64,000 bases of DNA, from assembly GCF_000507245.1 (NCBI RefSeq), contig NC_023035.1:248001-312000 (forward strand), given 5' to 3'. The position numbers and the translations under genes are program-made. Of this stretch, positions 24,391-31,984 are shown in pieces. The first letter of the stretch is position 1. The number at the start of each line of letters is the position of its first letter. The notes beneath the pieces are model-generated. The model was given only the letters and a program-made list of their open reading frames with translations. It was not told the origin of the DNA and made no database searches. The stretch comes from Salinispira pacifica. GTDB taxonomy: Bacteria > Spirochaetota > Spirochaetia > DSM-27196 > Salinispiraceae.

Positions 24391-25785
24391 ATGAAAAAGT
24401 TAATTGCACTGATTGCCGTCTTTTGCATATTCGCCTGGGGGCTCTATGCCCAGGAAATATCGGAAAAGCAGGATCTGTCCATATTCCGCGCCAATTATTA
24501 CGGAGCTCCGGTTGAGAAACAGGGTGATTCCCTGAGCATCAAAGCCCAGATTGGAAAAACCTCGGTAGAGCTTGATCTCACCAGCAGCGGCAATATGGAA
24601 ACTGACCGGATTTTCCGCAACAGTATCGGAGCGGTGGATGCCGGAATCAGGCAGGTTTTTCAGAATCTGGGAAGATTCAATATTATTGCCATGCCCCAGC
24701 GGGTAAGCACCTCCAATGTAACGGATTTTATCTCAGCCATTCAGGATTACCGCCAGCAGGGTGTGGAAATCCCCGAAGCGGTGCGTCTGGGGCAGGAGGC
24801 ATTTACCGAATCCGACCTCAACAGGATCATCAATTCATTTATCATGGTTGTTCCCGAAGTTACTTATTACGATATTAACATCGGAGATGTCAGCCTGTAT
24901 GAGGCAACAATAGTAACATCTTTCAGCATCTTCAATGTTGAAGATTACAGCAGCATAGCGGAGTTCTCGGTGGAATCCACCGGCTACTCGGATGATAAAC
25001 AGGAAGCCATGCGGCTGGCCGTGGAGGATATATCCGACCAGCTGGAATTTGAAATCCGCTCTGTGGAACAGTTCAGACTGAAATCTGCAATTCTGGAACG
25101 GAGAGCAGGACGGATTATTCTTGAATTCGGAAGAAATATGGGGATACGGGTTGGGGACGAATATGAGGTTACCCGAATCCGCGATCTCGGCGGGAAAGTC
25201 TTTAATGAGCGGGTGGGCCTGCTTCGAATTCGGGAAGTGAACCAGGAATTTTCCATCGCCTCGGTGATGTATGAAAAAGAGAGAATCGTTGCCGGGGATC
25301 AGGTGAAGGAAATTCCTCGAATCGGATTCGATGTCACCCCCTATGTGGCGGCAATATTCAATCTGGAGAGCAGAAGTATCTCCAGTATTTCGTTCGGAGC
25401 CAGGGCTGCTCCAAGCCGGGGCTTTTATGCCTTCCGTCCGGTGGCTGGGGTGGAGATTGTGCTCTCAAACGCCAGTACCGCAGGAGAATTTATCGGCCTG
25501 CCGGTAAGTGTGAATTTCGGAGCCGAGTACAACCTGTTTCTCCGGCGTCTGCGGCTCACTCCCCACGCCTATCTGGGATTGGTGGGGCAGATTCCGCTAC
25601 AGGAGGGTGATGACTTTGCGCTGAAGGCATTGAAGACGGGTCTGGTATCCGGACTTTCCTATTTGCTGCCCAGCGCAGCGGATAATATTGAACTATACCT
25701 GGAAGGAGGCTATGAGCTTCAATTCGGGTTTGAATCCAATCCGGTTTCCGGTATCAGCCTGGGTGCTGGGGTGCGGATCCGCTAA
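24391..25785 (+). CDS. exported protein with FlgT-like C-terminal domain and possible barrel
   Basis: 464 residues. A cleavable signal peptide (about 1-20, ending WGLYAQE) is followed by a region resembling CsgG/FlgT proteins (GAVDAGIRQVFQNLGRFNII). A FlgT_C-like SH3 segment spans about 236-310 (GIRVGDEYEVTRIRD, VGLLRIREVN, AGDQVKEIP). Residues after about 315 alternate in the way of outer-membrane strands, ending in SGISLGAGVRIR. FlgT-like proteins shape the Vibrio flagellar base in the outer membrane; here the role is unknown. AGGA precedes the ATG. It is the first gene of a probable operon with three lipoproteins. Confidence 0.65.
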   Translation: MKKLIALIAVFCIFAWGLYAQEISEKQDLSIFRANYYGAPVEKQGDSLSIKAQIGKTSVELDLTSSGNMETDRIFRNSIGAVDAGIRQVFQNLGRFNIIAMPQRVSTSNVTDFISAIQDYRQQGVEIPEAVRLGQEAFTESDLNRIINSFIMVVPEVTYYDINIGDVSLYEATIVTSFSIFNVEDYSSIAEFSVESTGYSDDKQEAMRLAVEDISDQLEFEIRSVEQFRLKSAILERRAGRIILEFGRNMGIRVGDEYEVTRIRDLGGKVFNERVGLLRIREVNQEFSIASVMYEKERIVAGDQVKEIPRIGFDVTPYVAAIFNLESRSISSISFGARAAPSRGFYAFRPVAGVEIVLSNASTAGEFIGLPVSVNFGAEYNLFLRRLRLTPHAYLGLVGQIPLQEGDDFALKALKTGLVSGLSYLLPSAADNIELYLEGGYELQFGFESNPVSGISLGAGVRIR

Positions 25786-25829
25786 CTACGGAAAACGGAA
25801 AAAAGATCGGATATTTGAAGAGGACGGTT

Positions 25830-27164
25830 ATGAAAAGCATATACAGAACAATGGTCCTGCTGCTCAGTATGCTGCTGTTGATCGGCTCCTGTGCGGGAAC
25901 CGGAGCTGCAGTGGGGGGCGGGAGTGATGTGTTCGCCGGACAGGGGCGGGACGAGAGTCTGCTTACGGCAATGAACAAGGCGAAAATGGATGCTGTGCGG
26001 AATGCGGTGATCCGGATGATCGGAGCCCCGGCTGAGGATGCCCAGTCCGCTCAGCTGCAGGAGGTTCTGTACTCCAGCTCCAACCCCAACCGTTTCGTAT
26101 ACCCCGAAAGCATGGAGACTCTCCGGAAAGAGAACATGGGCAGCATAGACGCCATGGATATGCTGTACGAGATCCGGATCCGGGTGCGGATGGATGCAGT
26201 GAGAAATGTACTTGATACCCATGGGATCAGTTCAAACCCCGGAAATGGAGGGGCCGACTCCGGTACCGGGGAAATGAAGTCTGGCACAGGGGATAATTCA
26301 GTTGAAGAAGCCGGGGAGGTCACCGGAAACAAATCGACCTCCGAAGATCCGGCAACCGCTGAAGACCCGGCATCCACCGAAGAGCGGCAGTTTGTCCGCA
26401 GCTTTCTGGAAAACATGACCTACATGGTGTATTTCAGTGAAGAGGGGGATGTGGATCCCTTTCTCATGAAAGCCGCCGTTACCCAGGCTAATGCATGGCT
26501 GGCAAACAACGGTTACCGTGTTGTGGACTCCGATCAGATAGAAGATCTGAAAGCCGACGCAGAGCTCTTGTATGAAGAGCAGACCGGAGGCAGTATTTCC
26601 CTGCTGCAGTGGATCGCCCAGCGGCTGGATGCGGATGTGTATGTTGAAATTGACGCATCTCTCACCGCCCGCAGCCAGTCGGGATCCCATTACGGGAAGG
26701 CCATCATCACCATGAAAATGTATGAGACCTCCACCGCAGCTCTTCTGGGTTCAATTCCCTACACCAGTCCCGAAACCTACAGCGCATCCTCCACAGAGGA
26801 CGCCTTGTCCAATGCTCTGCAGAGTTCCGTGTATCAGGCCATGCCTTATATGGCCGAACAAAGCAGACTGCGGATGAATGAGGAAATCAGTGACGGTGTA
26901 CGTTACAATGTCACGTTCATCAACAGCACCGATTCCAGACTGATGAGCAGTTTCCGCAGAGAACTCAGGGATGAGGTTGAAGACCTTGAGACAGTATCCC
27001 AGACCGGGGAGGAAACCCGTTATGCGATATATTATTTTGGACGTAAAGATGAAGTTGAAGACCTGATATACCGGGTTGCTGACCGCACCCCCGGTATGGA
27101 GTACATTTCTCTGGTGTTAACCAGAGGCAAATCCATGACATTTGATACAGGCTTATTGCCTTAG
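25830..27164 (+). CDS. FlgT/LPP20-like lipoprotein
   Basis: 444 residues. The lipobox LLIGSC lies at about residues 16-21. After it comes a segment like the N-terminal domain of FlgT and LPP20 proteins: AGQGRDESLLTAMNKAKMDA, VRNAVIRMIGAP. A Ser/Thr/Glu-rich linker (about 135-190) separates it from a C-terminal domain that recalls TolB/CsgG-type modules (LLQWIAQRLDADVYVEIDAS). The ATG at 25830 has AGAGG 5 nt upstream; a TTG 15 nt earlier is less likely. It is 44 bp after the preceding gene and 10 bp before the next, so it is co-transcribed. The specific role is unknown. Confidence 0.65.
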   Translation: MKSIYRTMVLLLSMLLLIGSCAGTGAAVGGGSDVFAGQGRDESLLTAMNKAKMDAVRNAVIRMIGAPAEDAQSAQLQEVLYSSSNPNRFVYPESMETLRKENMGSIDAMDMLYEIRIRVRMDAVRNVLDTHGISSNPGNGGADSGTGEMKSGTGDNSVEEAGEVTGNKSTSEDPATAEDPASTEERQFVRSFLENMTYMVYFSEEGDVDPFLMKAAVTQANAWLANNGYRVVDSDQIEDLKADAELLYEEQTGGSISLLQWIAQRLDADVYVEIDASLTARSQSGSHYGKAIITMKMYETSTAALLGSIPYTSPETYSASSTEDALSNALQSSVYQAMPYMAEQSRLRMNEEISDGVRYNVTFINSTDSRLMSSFRRELRDEVEDLETVSQTGEETRYAIYYFGRKDEVEDLIYRVADRTPGMEYISLVLTRGKSMTFDTGLLP

Positions 27165-27174
27165 GAGGAATTTG

Positions 27175-27810
27175 ATGAAATCCCGTATCAATGCAGTTAT
27201 TTTCGCCGTGATATTAGCAGCCTTGCTGGTATCCTGTGCCAGCCGTCCTCAGCCCACAGAACAGGCGGAGGAACTTGAAGAGGTTCGTTCACCCTATACG
27301 GTTATCGAACACAAGAACACCCAGCTCGGCGGGCCCATCCCCGATTGGACCTATACTGCCATCGGTGCCCTTGAGCAGCAGGACCGTTTTGAAGAACGTT
27401 ATCTCTACCGGTTTGAACGAATCGGACAGGATCTCAACGGTATCAAGACTCTTGCTGATAACCTGGACGCCGGTGCAGCCATTGCCCGGGAGATTAATAT
27501 CCGGGTTCAGCAGAAATTCGCCGGTGCAGAAGTTGGTGACAACGACTTTGTTGAAACCTATTTCGAAAACACCGTGAAAGTGCTGGCGGACGCCAGGATC
27601 AGCGGGTATCGCAAATATGACGACTTCTGGATTCTCCGGGTTGATAATGAGACCGATGAAGAAGAATACGTCTACTACAGCCTGTTCACCATTGAACAGG
27701 ATGAGGTTGACCGTCTCATCCAGGAGGCCATCTCCGGTCAGACAGCGGATACCGAAGAAGAGCAGACTGCCAAGGAACGTGTGAGGGAAATATTCGAAGA
27801 AGGCCTCTAA
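27175..27810 (+). CDS. small lipoprotein of the FlgT/LPP20-like cluster
   Basis: 211 residues. The lipobox LLVSC is at about residues 17-21. A conserved-looking IPDWTYTAIGALEQQD segment leads into a mixed alpha/beta domain (LADNLDAGAAIAREINIRVQ, VKVLADARISGYRKYDDFWI). The tail is a charged helix. AGGAGG precedes the ATG. The PDW motif after the lipobox is common in LPP20-type lipoproteins, so it probably belongs with its neighbours in one envelope assembly. The family is otherwise unassigned. Confidence 0.65.
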   Translation: MKSRINAVIFAVILAALLVSCASRPQPTEQAEELEEVRSPYTVIEHKNTQLGGPIPDWTYTAIGALEQQDRFEERYLYRFERIGQDLNGIKTLADNLDAGAAIAREINIRVQQKFAGAEVGDNDFVETYFENTVKVLADARISGYRKYDDFWILRVDNETDEEEYVYYSLFTIEQDEVDRLIQEAISGQTADTEEEQTAKERVREIFEEGL

Positions 27811-27865
27811 TCCTTCTTCCGGATTTTACCTGATACGTTGCCATAGATCTGCAAGTAAATAATGT

Positions 27866-27910
27866 CCGCAGCGTGAGACGGTCCAGGCCGGCGCTGCGGG
27901 CCGTTTTTTT
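27866..27910 (+). terminator. hairpin and T-run between lipoprotein genes
   Basis: CCGCAGCG (27866-27873) pairs with CGCTGCGG (27892-27899), followed by GCCG and T7. It lies 56 bp after one lipoprotein gene and ends 11 bp before the next ATG, so it may be an attenuator that lowers expression of the downstream gene. Confidence 0.6.
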
Positions 27911-27921
27911 CGAGGTGCTAC

Positions 27922-29406
27922 ATGAAAATTTCCAGGCTGATTTCCAATATCATTCTCAGCGCACTTTTACTCAGTCTTGCCGCCTGCGCCGGGGGCCGTG
28001 GCCTTACCAGGGACCTCCCCCAATGGGTTATTTCACCGCCGCAGTCGGACGATGAAAATGAATATTTTGTGGTAAACGCAGGGAGCGACAGTGGAAATCT
28101 GGCAGACGCCGAGGAAGCTGCCGCACTCAATCTGCTGGGCGAAATCAACCGGGTTCTCGGTGTTGATATTTCCATGATCAGCGATGCCCGGGCCCGGGGC
28201 ACCCTGGAAAGCTATGAGGCTGAAGTAGTTCAATCAGTGCAGCAGCAGGCCGAAGGCAGGATCAGCGGCCTTCGTATTGTAGACCGCTATGTCATTCAGA
28301 CCGACAGCGGTGTCACCGTGTATATTCTGGCCTCCTATGAACGCAGCGAACTGGAGAGCGAACGCAGGCGACGGCAGGCTTTACTGGAAGAGCGGAGGGA
28401 TGCCGTTGCCGTTCCCGAGGAAAAAGGGGAGCAGGCCGAATCAGCAGGCCGGCTATATGAAGCATTCCGCTTTTATGCTGATGCTGCGGTGGCGGCCTCC
28501 AGCAGTGACATCCGGAACAGCCAGGTGAAGCTGGAGCGAAACCTACAGAACGCCCAACGGGTTCTGGCCAATATGGAACTGAGTCTTCTGGACGGCCCCG
28601 ACACCCTCATGCTGGGAGAAGCCCAGCAGCGTCCATTCAGAATACAGGTGCTGGATTCCCGGGGCAGAGGCGGCGGAATCACCCCCTTTGTTGTTTCCTA
28701 CAGGGAGTCGGTGAATAACCGGGGGCGTCAGGTCCGGGAAACAGTCAACAGTGACAGTTCCGGAATTATCAGCTACCAAATCGGTAATCCGGGGATTATC
28801 GGGCGTCAGTTCATCAGCTTTTATCTTGATGCGGATCCCGTCCTGGAAAACCTCAGGCAGGCGGGGTTGGAGGGCAGTCCACAGTTCAGCGCCATGGAAG
28901 ACGTGGCTGCAGATATCCGGGTTCGCTTTGAATTTGAAGTGGTTTCCCGGGCATCGGAAGTGCCGACCGCCGTGTTTATCAGGGAATTTGATATTGCCGG
29001 CAATACCATAGACAGCAGCTCGGTTCATGACGGGTTTATTCAGGAACTCAGCAGTGCGGGTTTCACTGTGATCGATCTCAGGACCATGAACGGAGATTTT
29101 GCCGATCCTCTGGAACTGGACGGTTCCAGGGATGAATTCCTCTCCCGTGTCCGAAACAGTGTGGATCCGGATGTGCAACGGGTTATCTTCGGCAGTGCCC
29201 GGATTGTTGAAGTGGATGAGCGGGACGGGTTTATTGTTCGAGTGCAGGGCAGCGTAACCGCGGTGGATCTGAGCAGCAACCGGATTCTTGCAACCCTCGA
29301 GTCAACGAAAAACAGCAGGGGCGCCAGCAGTTCCCGGGCGGTTTCAAGTGCATTTGCCAACCTTGGCAGCGATCTTGCCGGCAGGATGCTCAGCAGCCTT
29401 CGCTGA
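27922..29406 (+). CDS. LPP20-domain lipoprotein with CsgG/FlgO-like C-terminus
   Basis: 494 residues. The lipobox LSLAAC lies at about residues 17-22. An LPP20-like domain follows (LPQWVISPPQ, FVVNAGSDSGNLADAEEAAA, then a helix with IYILASYERS-type ending). Residues 150-190 are a charged helix. A beta-sandwich region (about 215-330) precedes a C-terminal CsgG/FlgO-like domain (VPTAVFIREFDIAGNTID, ELSSAGFTVIDLR, VQRVIFGSARIVEV). The start is supported by GAGG at a short distance. The terminator-like hairpin directly upstream suggests differential expression within the cluster. The exact role is unknown. Confidence 0.65.
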   Translation: MKISRLISNIILSALLLSLAACAGGRGLTRDLPQWVISPPQSDDENEYFVVNAGSDSGNLADAEEAAALNLLGEINRVLGVDISMISDARARGTLESYEAEVVQSVQQQAEGRISGLRIVDRYVIQTDSGVTVYILASYERSELESERRRRQALLEERRDAVAVPEEKGEQAESAGRLYEAFRFYADAAVAASSSDIRNSQVKLERNLQNAQRVLANMELSLLDGPDTLMLGEAQQRPFRIQVLDSRGRGGGITPFVVSYRESVNNRGRQVRETVNSDSSGIISYQIGNPGIIGRQFISFYLDADPVLENLRQAGLEGSPQFSAMEDVAADIRVRFEFEVVSRASEVPTAVFIREFDIAGNTIDSSSVHDGFIQELSSAGFTVIDLRTMNGDFADPLELDGSRDEFLSRVRNSVDPDVQRVIFGSARIVEVDERDGFIVRVQGSVTAVDLSSNRILATLESTKNSRGASSSRAVSSAFANLGSDLAGRMLSSLR

Positions 29407-29523
29407 AGCATTCAGTCCAGAGCTCAATCTCCGGTGTACGGGTGAGGTTGGGCTGCTCTCTCCGCTACACGCCAACTCTATTCGCTGCCTCCGGAAAAAA
29501 CCCATGGAAGACGATTTTTTCCC

Positions 29524-29552
29524 TTGTATTATCGTAAAAAAACGATTAACCT
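29524..29552 (+). promoter_or_regulatory. arsR-family gene promoter with operator in its spacer
   Basis: TTGTAT (29524-29529), 17 bp and TAACCT (29547-29552) end 7 nt before the ATG at 29560, so the transcript is probably leaderless. The spacer is filled by the palindrome ATCGT-A6-ACGAT (29531-29546), the expected place for a steric repressor. Confidence 0.6.
29531..29546. promoter_or_regulatory. ArsR operator copy 1
   Basis: ATCGTAAAAAAACGAT, a dyad of 5-bp arms around A6. An almost identical sequence precedes the permease gene at 30036-30051, which ties both to the same regulator. Confidence 0.7.
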
Positions 29553-29559
29553 CAGTCGT

Positions 29560-29862
29560 ATGAATCGGTGCTGCAGTCTTGAAATTCATGGCGATGATCA
29601 GGAACGCTTTCTCAGGATGTGCAAAGCAATTGGAAATCCCATTCGCTTTGAAATTCTGAAATTTCTGTTGTCACATCCCAGCTGCATAACCGGAGACATC
29701 GTGAATCATGTACCCATCGCCCAGGCTACGGTTTCCCAGCATCTGAAAGTTTTGAAAGAAAGCGGCTGGATTCAAGGGGAGAGTGAAGGGTCATCAACCT
29801 GTTATTGCATGAGCGATGCGGGCGTGCAGTGGTTCAAGCAAACCATCGGAGAAATTTTCTAA
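29560..29862 (+). CDS. ArsR/SmtB-family transcriptional regulator
   Basis: A 100-residue winged-helix repressor. Helix-turn-helix and wing are clear: ERFLRMCKAIGNPIRFEILK, CITGDIVNHVPIAQATVSQH, LKVLKESGWIQGESEGSST, CYCMSDAG. Cysteines at the N-terminus (RCCSLEI) and in PSCITGD and CYC could bind arsenite or another thiol-reactive ligand, but the classic ELCVCDL site is absent. It should repress itself and the permease downstream through the shared operator. It lacks a Shine-Dalgarno sequence and fits a leaderless start at 29560. A 141-bp inverted-repeat element separates it from the permease gene. Confidence 0.88.
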   Translation: MNRCCSLEIHGDDQERFLRMCKAIGNPIRFEILKFLLSHPSCITGDIVNHVPIAQATVSQHLKVLKESGWIQGESEGSSTCYCMSDAGVQWFKQTIGEIF

Positions 29863-29874
29863 CTCTGATTTTAT

Positions 29875-30015
29875 AGTGCACAGAAGCTTGTGAAAAACAT
29901 GGGTTTCCATAGAGAGGTTTAAAACATCCTCTCCCGGTAGTGTGATGGAATATTCACCCCGCCATATGTGAGCCCGATTTCCAGGATATTTCAGTTTCAC
30001 AAGCTTCTGTGCACT
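29875..30015 (+). repeat. inverted-repeat element, copy 1
   Basis: Perfect 21-bp arms at 29875-29895 and 29995-30015, AGTGCACAGAAGCTTGTG at the outside, enclose about 99 bp. The 3' end runs into GCG and T8, so the transcript would form a long closing stem plus U-run and could end arsR transcription. The interior contains three smaller hairpins (ATGG/CCAT, GAGAGG/CCTCTC, GTGA/TCAC). Copies 2 and 3 are at 31305 and 59924. Confidence 0.85.
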
Positions 30016-30035
30016 GCGTTTTTTTTACCCCTATT

Positions 30036-30051
30036 ATCGTAAAAATACGAT
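30036..30051. promoter_or_regulatory. ArsR operator copy 2
   Basis: ATCGTAAAAATACGAT, followed by TTAAC as in copy 1 and located 23 bp before the permease ATG. It probably overlaps the permease promoter. Confidence 0.7.
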
Positions 30052-30074
30052 TAACTAGGATCACAGGAGCAAAA

Positions 30075-31271
30075 ATGGAATATGTGTACGAAATTGCCCG
30101 ATTCATGGGCGGTGCGTTTGTAAAAATCTGGCCCTTGCTGGCCATTACCATCCCCTTTGCCGCAGCAATGCGAATAAGCGGTAATCACGCAAAGGTGACC
30201 CGCTTTCTCTCTGCCCGGCCGGCTCCTGCAATCCTTCTGGCAATGCTGATCGGAGCCGTGAGTCCATTGTGCAGCTGCTCGGTAATTCCTGTTATCGCAG
30301 GAATGATGGCTGCGGGTGTACCCTTGGGCCCGATCATGACCTTCTGGATTGCCTCACCGTCAATGGATCCTGAAATATTCTTTTTAAGCGTATCTACCCT
30401 GGGGATGAACCTGGCTGTGTGGCGCATTATTGCAACTGCAGTACTGAGCCTTGCGGGAGGAATCCTGGCCCATTTTATGCAAAGCCGTGGTTGGGTCGGA
30501 CAAAGCATTCTCAAAGACGGATATACCACCCGGGTTTTCCGGCTTCTCCCCTGGCTCCGTGAGCGGGTATCTCTTGCCTGGACCCGGCTTGTTGAATCTC
30601 GAAGACCTAACGGGTATGCGGCCGAAACCTCGGTCAGTCCCGAAGTCCGGATTTCATCAATCGAGGGTGCCCCCCGGGAGTTCAGCCTCTCCGCTTCGTT
30701 AAGCCCGACGGCCGTACCTGGAGGGGATAGCTGCTGTACTCCCGGATCCCGGGTGTCCTCGGCGGCAAGCTGTTGCAGCGGGGAAAAGCCGGAGAAAACC
30801 TGCGAATGCTCAGGAGATGCAACAGAAGCTGCACATGACGGCCAGAGCCGGAAAGGAAGCACAAAGCCATTGCTGCGCCGGTTTTTCCGGGAAATGGGGC
30901 GCTCCGGCGTGATGGTGCTCCAGTTTATTGCATTGGCCTTTTTTCTTGAAGCGCTGATAGTTTTGTATGTGCCGCTGGAATGGATTACCGGTATATTCGG
31001 ACAATCTGATGCAGCCAATATATTCATGGCCACTCTGGTAAGTATTCCCCTCTATACCACCAACCTGAGCGCACTGGGCCTTATGGGAGGCCTCCTTCAG
31101 CAGGGTCTTGCTCCGGCTGCGGTATTGGCCTTTCTAATCGGAGGCGCAACCACCACTCTTCCGGCCATGGCTGCAGTGTACGGCCTCACCCATCGAAGAG
31201 TGTTTGCCCTATATGTATCAATTTCCATTATTGGCTCGCTGATGTTCGGACTGCTCTACAGTATTTTCTGA
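30075..31271 (+). CDS. arsP: ArsP-type permease (DUF318/UPF0718)
   Basis: A 398-residue inner-membrane permease with about eight helices in two halves separated by a soluble loop (about 170-280). The signature GAVSPLCSCSVIPVIAGM contains the CxC of the DUF318 family; ArsP members export trivalent organoarsenicals. The second half has the matching SIPLYTTNLSALGLMGGLL and GGATTTLPAMAAVYGL. The loop carries a cysteine cluster (DSCCTPGS, ASCCSGEKPEKTCEC) that could hold a soft metal or metalloid. CAGGAG precedes the ATG. Regulation by the adjacent ArsR protein is supported by the shared operator. Substrate is inferred from family and context. Confidence 0.8.
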   Translation: MEYVYEIARFMGGAFVKIWPLLAITIPFAAAMRISGNHAKVTRFLSARPAPAILLAMLIGAVSPLCSCSVIPVIAGMMAAGVPLGPIMTFWIASPSMDPEIFFLSVSTLGMNLAVWRIIATAVLSLAGGILAHFMQSRGWVGQSILKDGYTTRVFRLLPWLRERVSLAWTRLVESRRPNGYAAETSVSPEVRISSIEGAPREFSLSASLSPTAVPGGDSCCTPGSRVSSAASCCSGEKPEKTCECSGDATEAAHDGQSRKGSTKPLLRRFFREMGRSGVMVLQFIALAFFLEALIVLYVPLEWITGIFGQSDAANIFMATLVSIPLYTTNLSALGLMGGLLQQGLAPAAVLAFLIGGATTTLPAMAAVYGLTHRRVFALYVSISIIGSLMFGLLYSIF

Positions 31272-31304
31272 AGTATTTTCTGATTCAGGTGGGGGGGAGA
31301 TAGA

Positions 31305-31342
31305 CAGTGCACGGAAGCTGGTTTACAGGCTTTGGTGCACTG
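31305..31342 (+). repeat. inverted-repeat element, copy 2 (compact)
   Basis: CAGTGCACGGAAGC at 31305-31318 faces GGCTTTGGTGCACTG at 31328-31342, followed by TTTT. It is the same family as copies 1 and 3 but with the interior lost, leaving a hairpin 33 bp after the permease stop that can act as its terminator. Confidence 0.75.
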
Positions 31343-31391
31343 TTTTCCCGTTGGCAAATTTACCGATGAGCAATGTATCGCTGAGCAACGC

Positions 31392-31859
31392 CTACTTCAG
31401 TTTTTTGCGAAGCTCTTCCAGCTCATTATCCAGTTCTGCGTCCTTCAGCTCCGCATCCATTTTCCGCGATTCGGCCTCCATGCGGTCATCCGGATTATTG
31501 GGATCACCGGGGCTGAACCCCGCCGCAGCCTGAAGGCCGGCAACCAGAGCGTCGGTACCTTCTCGGCTCAGTCCCCGTTCATCGTCGATCTGAGCATCTT
31601 TGAGCCGGTTTTTGGCATCCTCTATTTCACGATCCATTGCAAAAAACGAGTTTTCCAGTCCCGGAAGCCGGGTTTCCAGTTCACTGAGCTTTTCCCGGGC
31701 TGCGGATACCAGATCCTGCCGCTGGTGCTGCTCTGCCAGTTCCAGACGATCCTTCCAGACCTGAAGCTCATTCTTCAGATCTTTCAGCTGCTTCTCCCGT
31801 CGGTTCTTCTCTTTCAGTAAATCCAGCATGTACTGCTTTTCAATTTCCAATTGACCCAT
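31392..31859 (-). CDS. small coiled-coil protein of unknown function
   Basis: A 155-residue cytosolic protein. Residues 1-85 are predicted continuous coiled coil (MGQLEIEKQYMLDLLKEKNR, REKQLKDLKNELQVWKDR), followed by a Gly/Asp/Pro-containing linker (FSPGDPNNPDDR) and a C-terminal charged helix (DAELDNELEELRKKLK). It resembles phage-shock/PspA-like helical proteins only in composition. The ATG at 31859 lacks a Shine-Dalgarno sequence but has a promoter ending 5 nt away; a longer reading from 31955 is unlikely. It is divergent from mnmE. Confidence 0.7.
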   Translation of the reverse strand: MGQLEIEKQYMLDLLKEKNRREKQLKDLKNELQVWKDRLELAEQHQRQDLVSAAREKLSELETRLPGLENSFFAMDREIEDAKNRLKDAQIDDERGLSREGTDALVAGLQAAAGFSPGDPNNPDDRMEAESRKMDAELKDAELDNELEELRKKLK

Positions 31860-31864
31860 ACCGC

Positions 31865-31894
31865 ATTGTAATCCGCAGGAGATTTCCTGCACAA
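31865..31894 (-). promoter_or_regulatory. promoter of the coiled-coil gene, leaderless geometry
   Basis: On the minus strand, TTGTGC (31894-31889), an 18-bp spacer and TACAAT (31870-31865) end 5 nt before the ATG at 31859. Confidence 0.5.
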
Positions 31895-31948
31895 GATCAT
31901 ATTGGCCTGTATTGCCGTACATGAAGAACCGCCGGGACCGGTGTAAGG

Positions 31949-31977
31949 CTGACATACCGGCCCGGCCCTGCTATCTT
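31949..31977 (+). promoter_or_regulatory. mnmE promoter, leaderless geometry
   Basis: CTGACA (31949-31954), a 17-bp spacer and TATCTT (31972-31977) end 7 nt before the ATG at 31985. Confidence 0.5.
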
Positions 31978-31984
31978 ACAAGGC

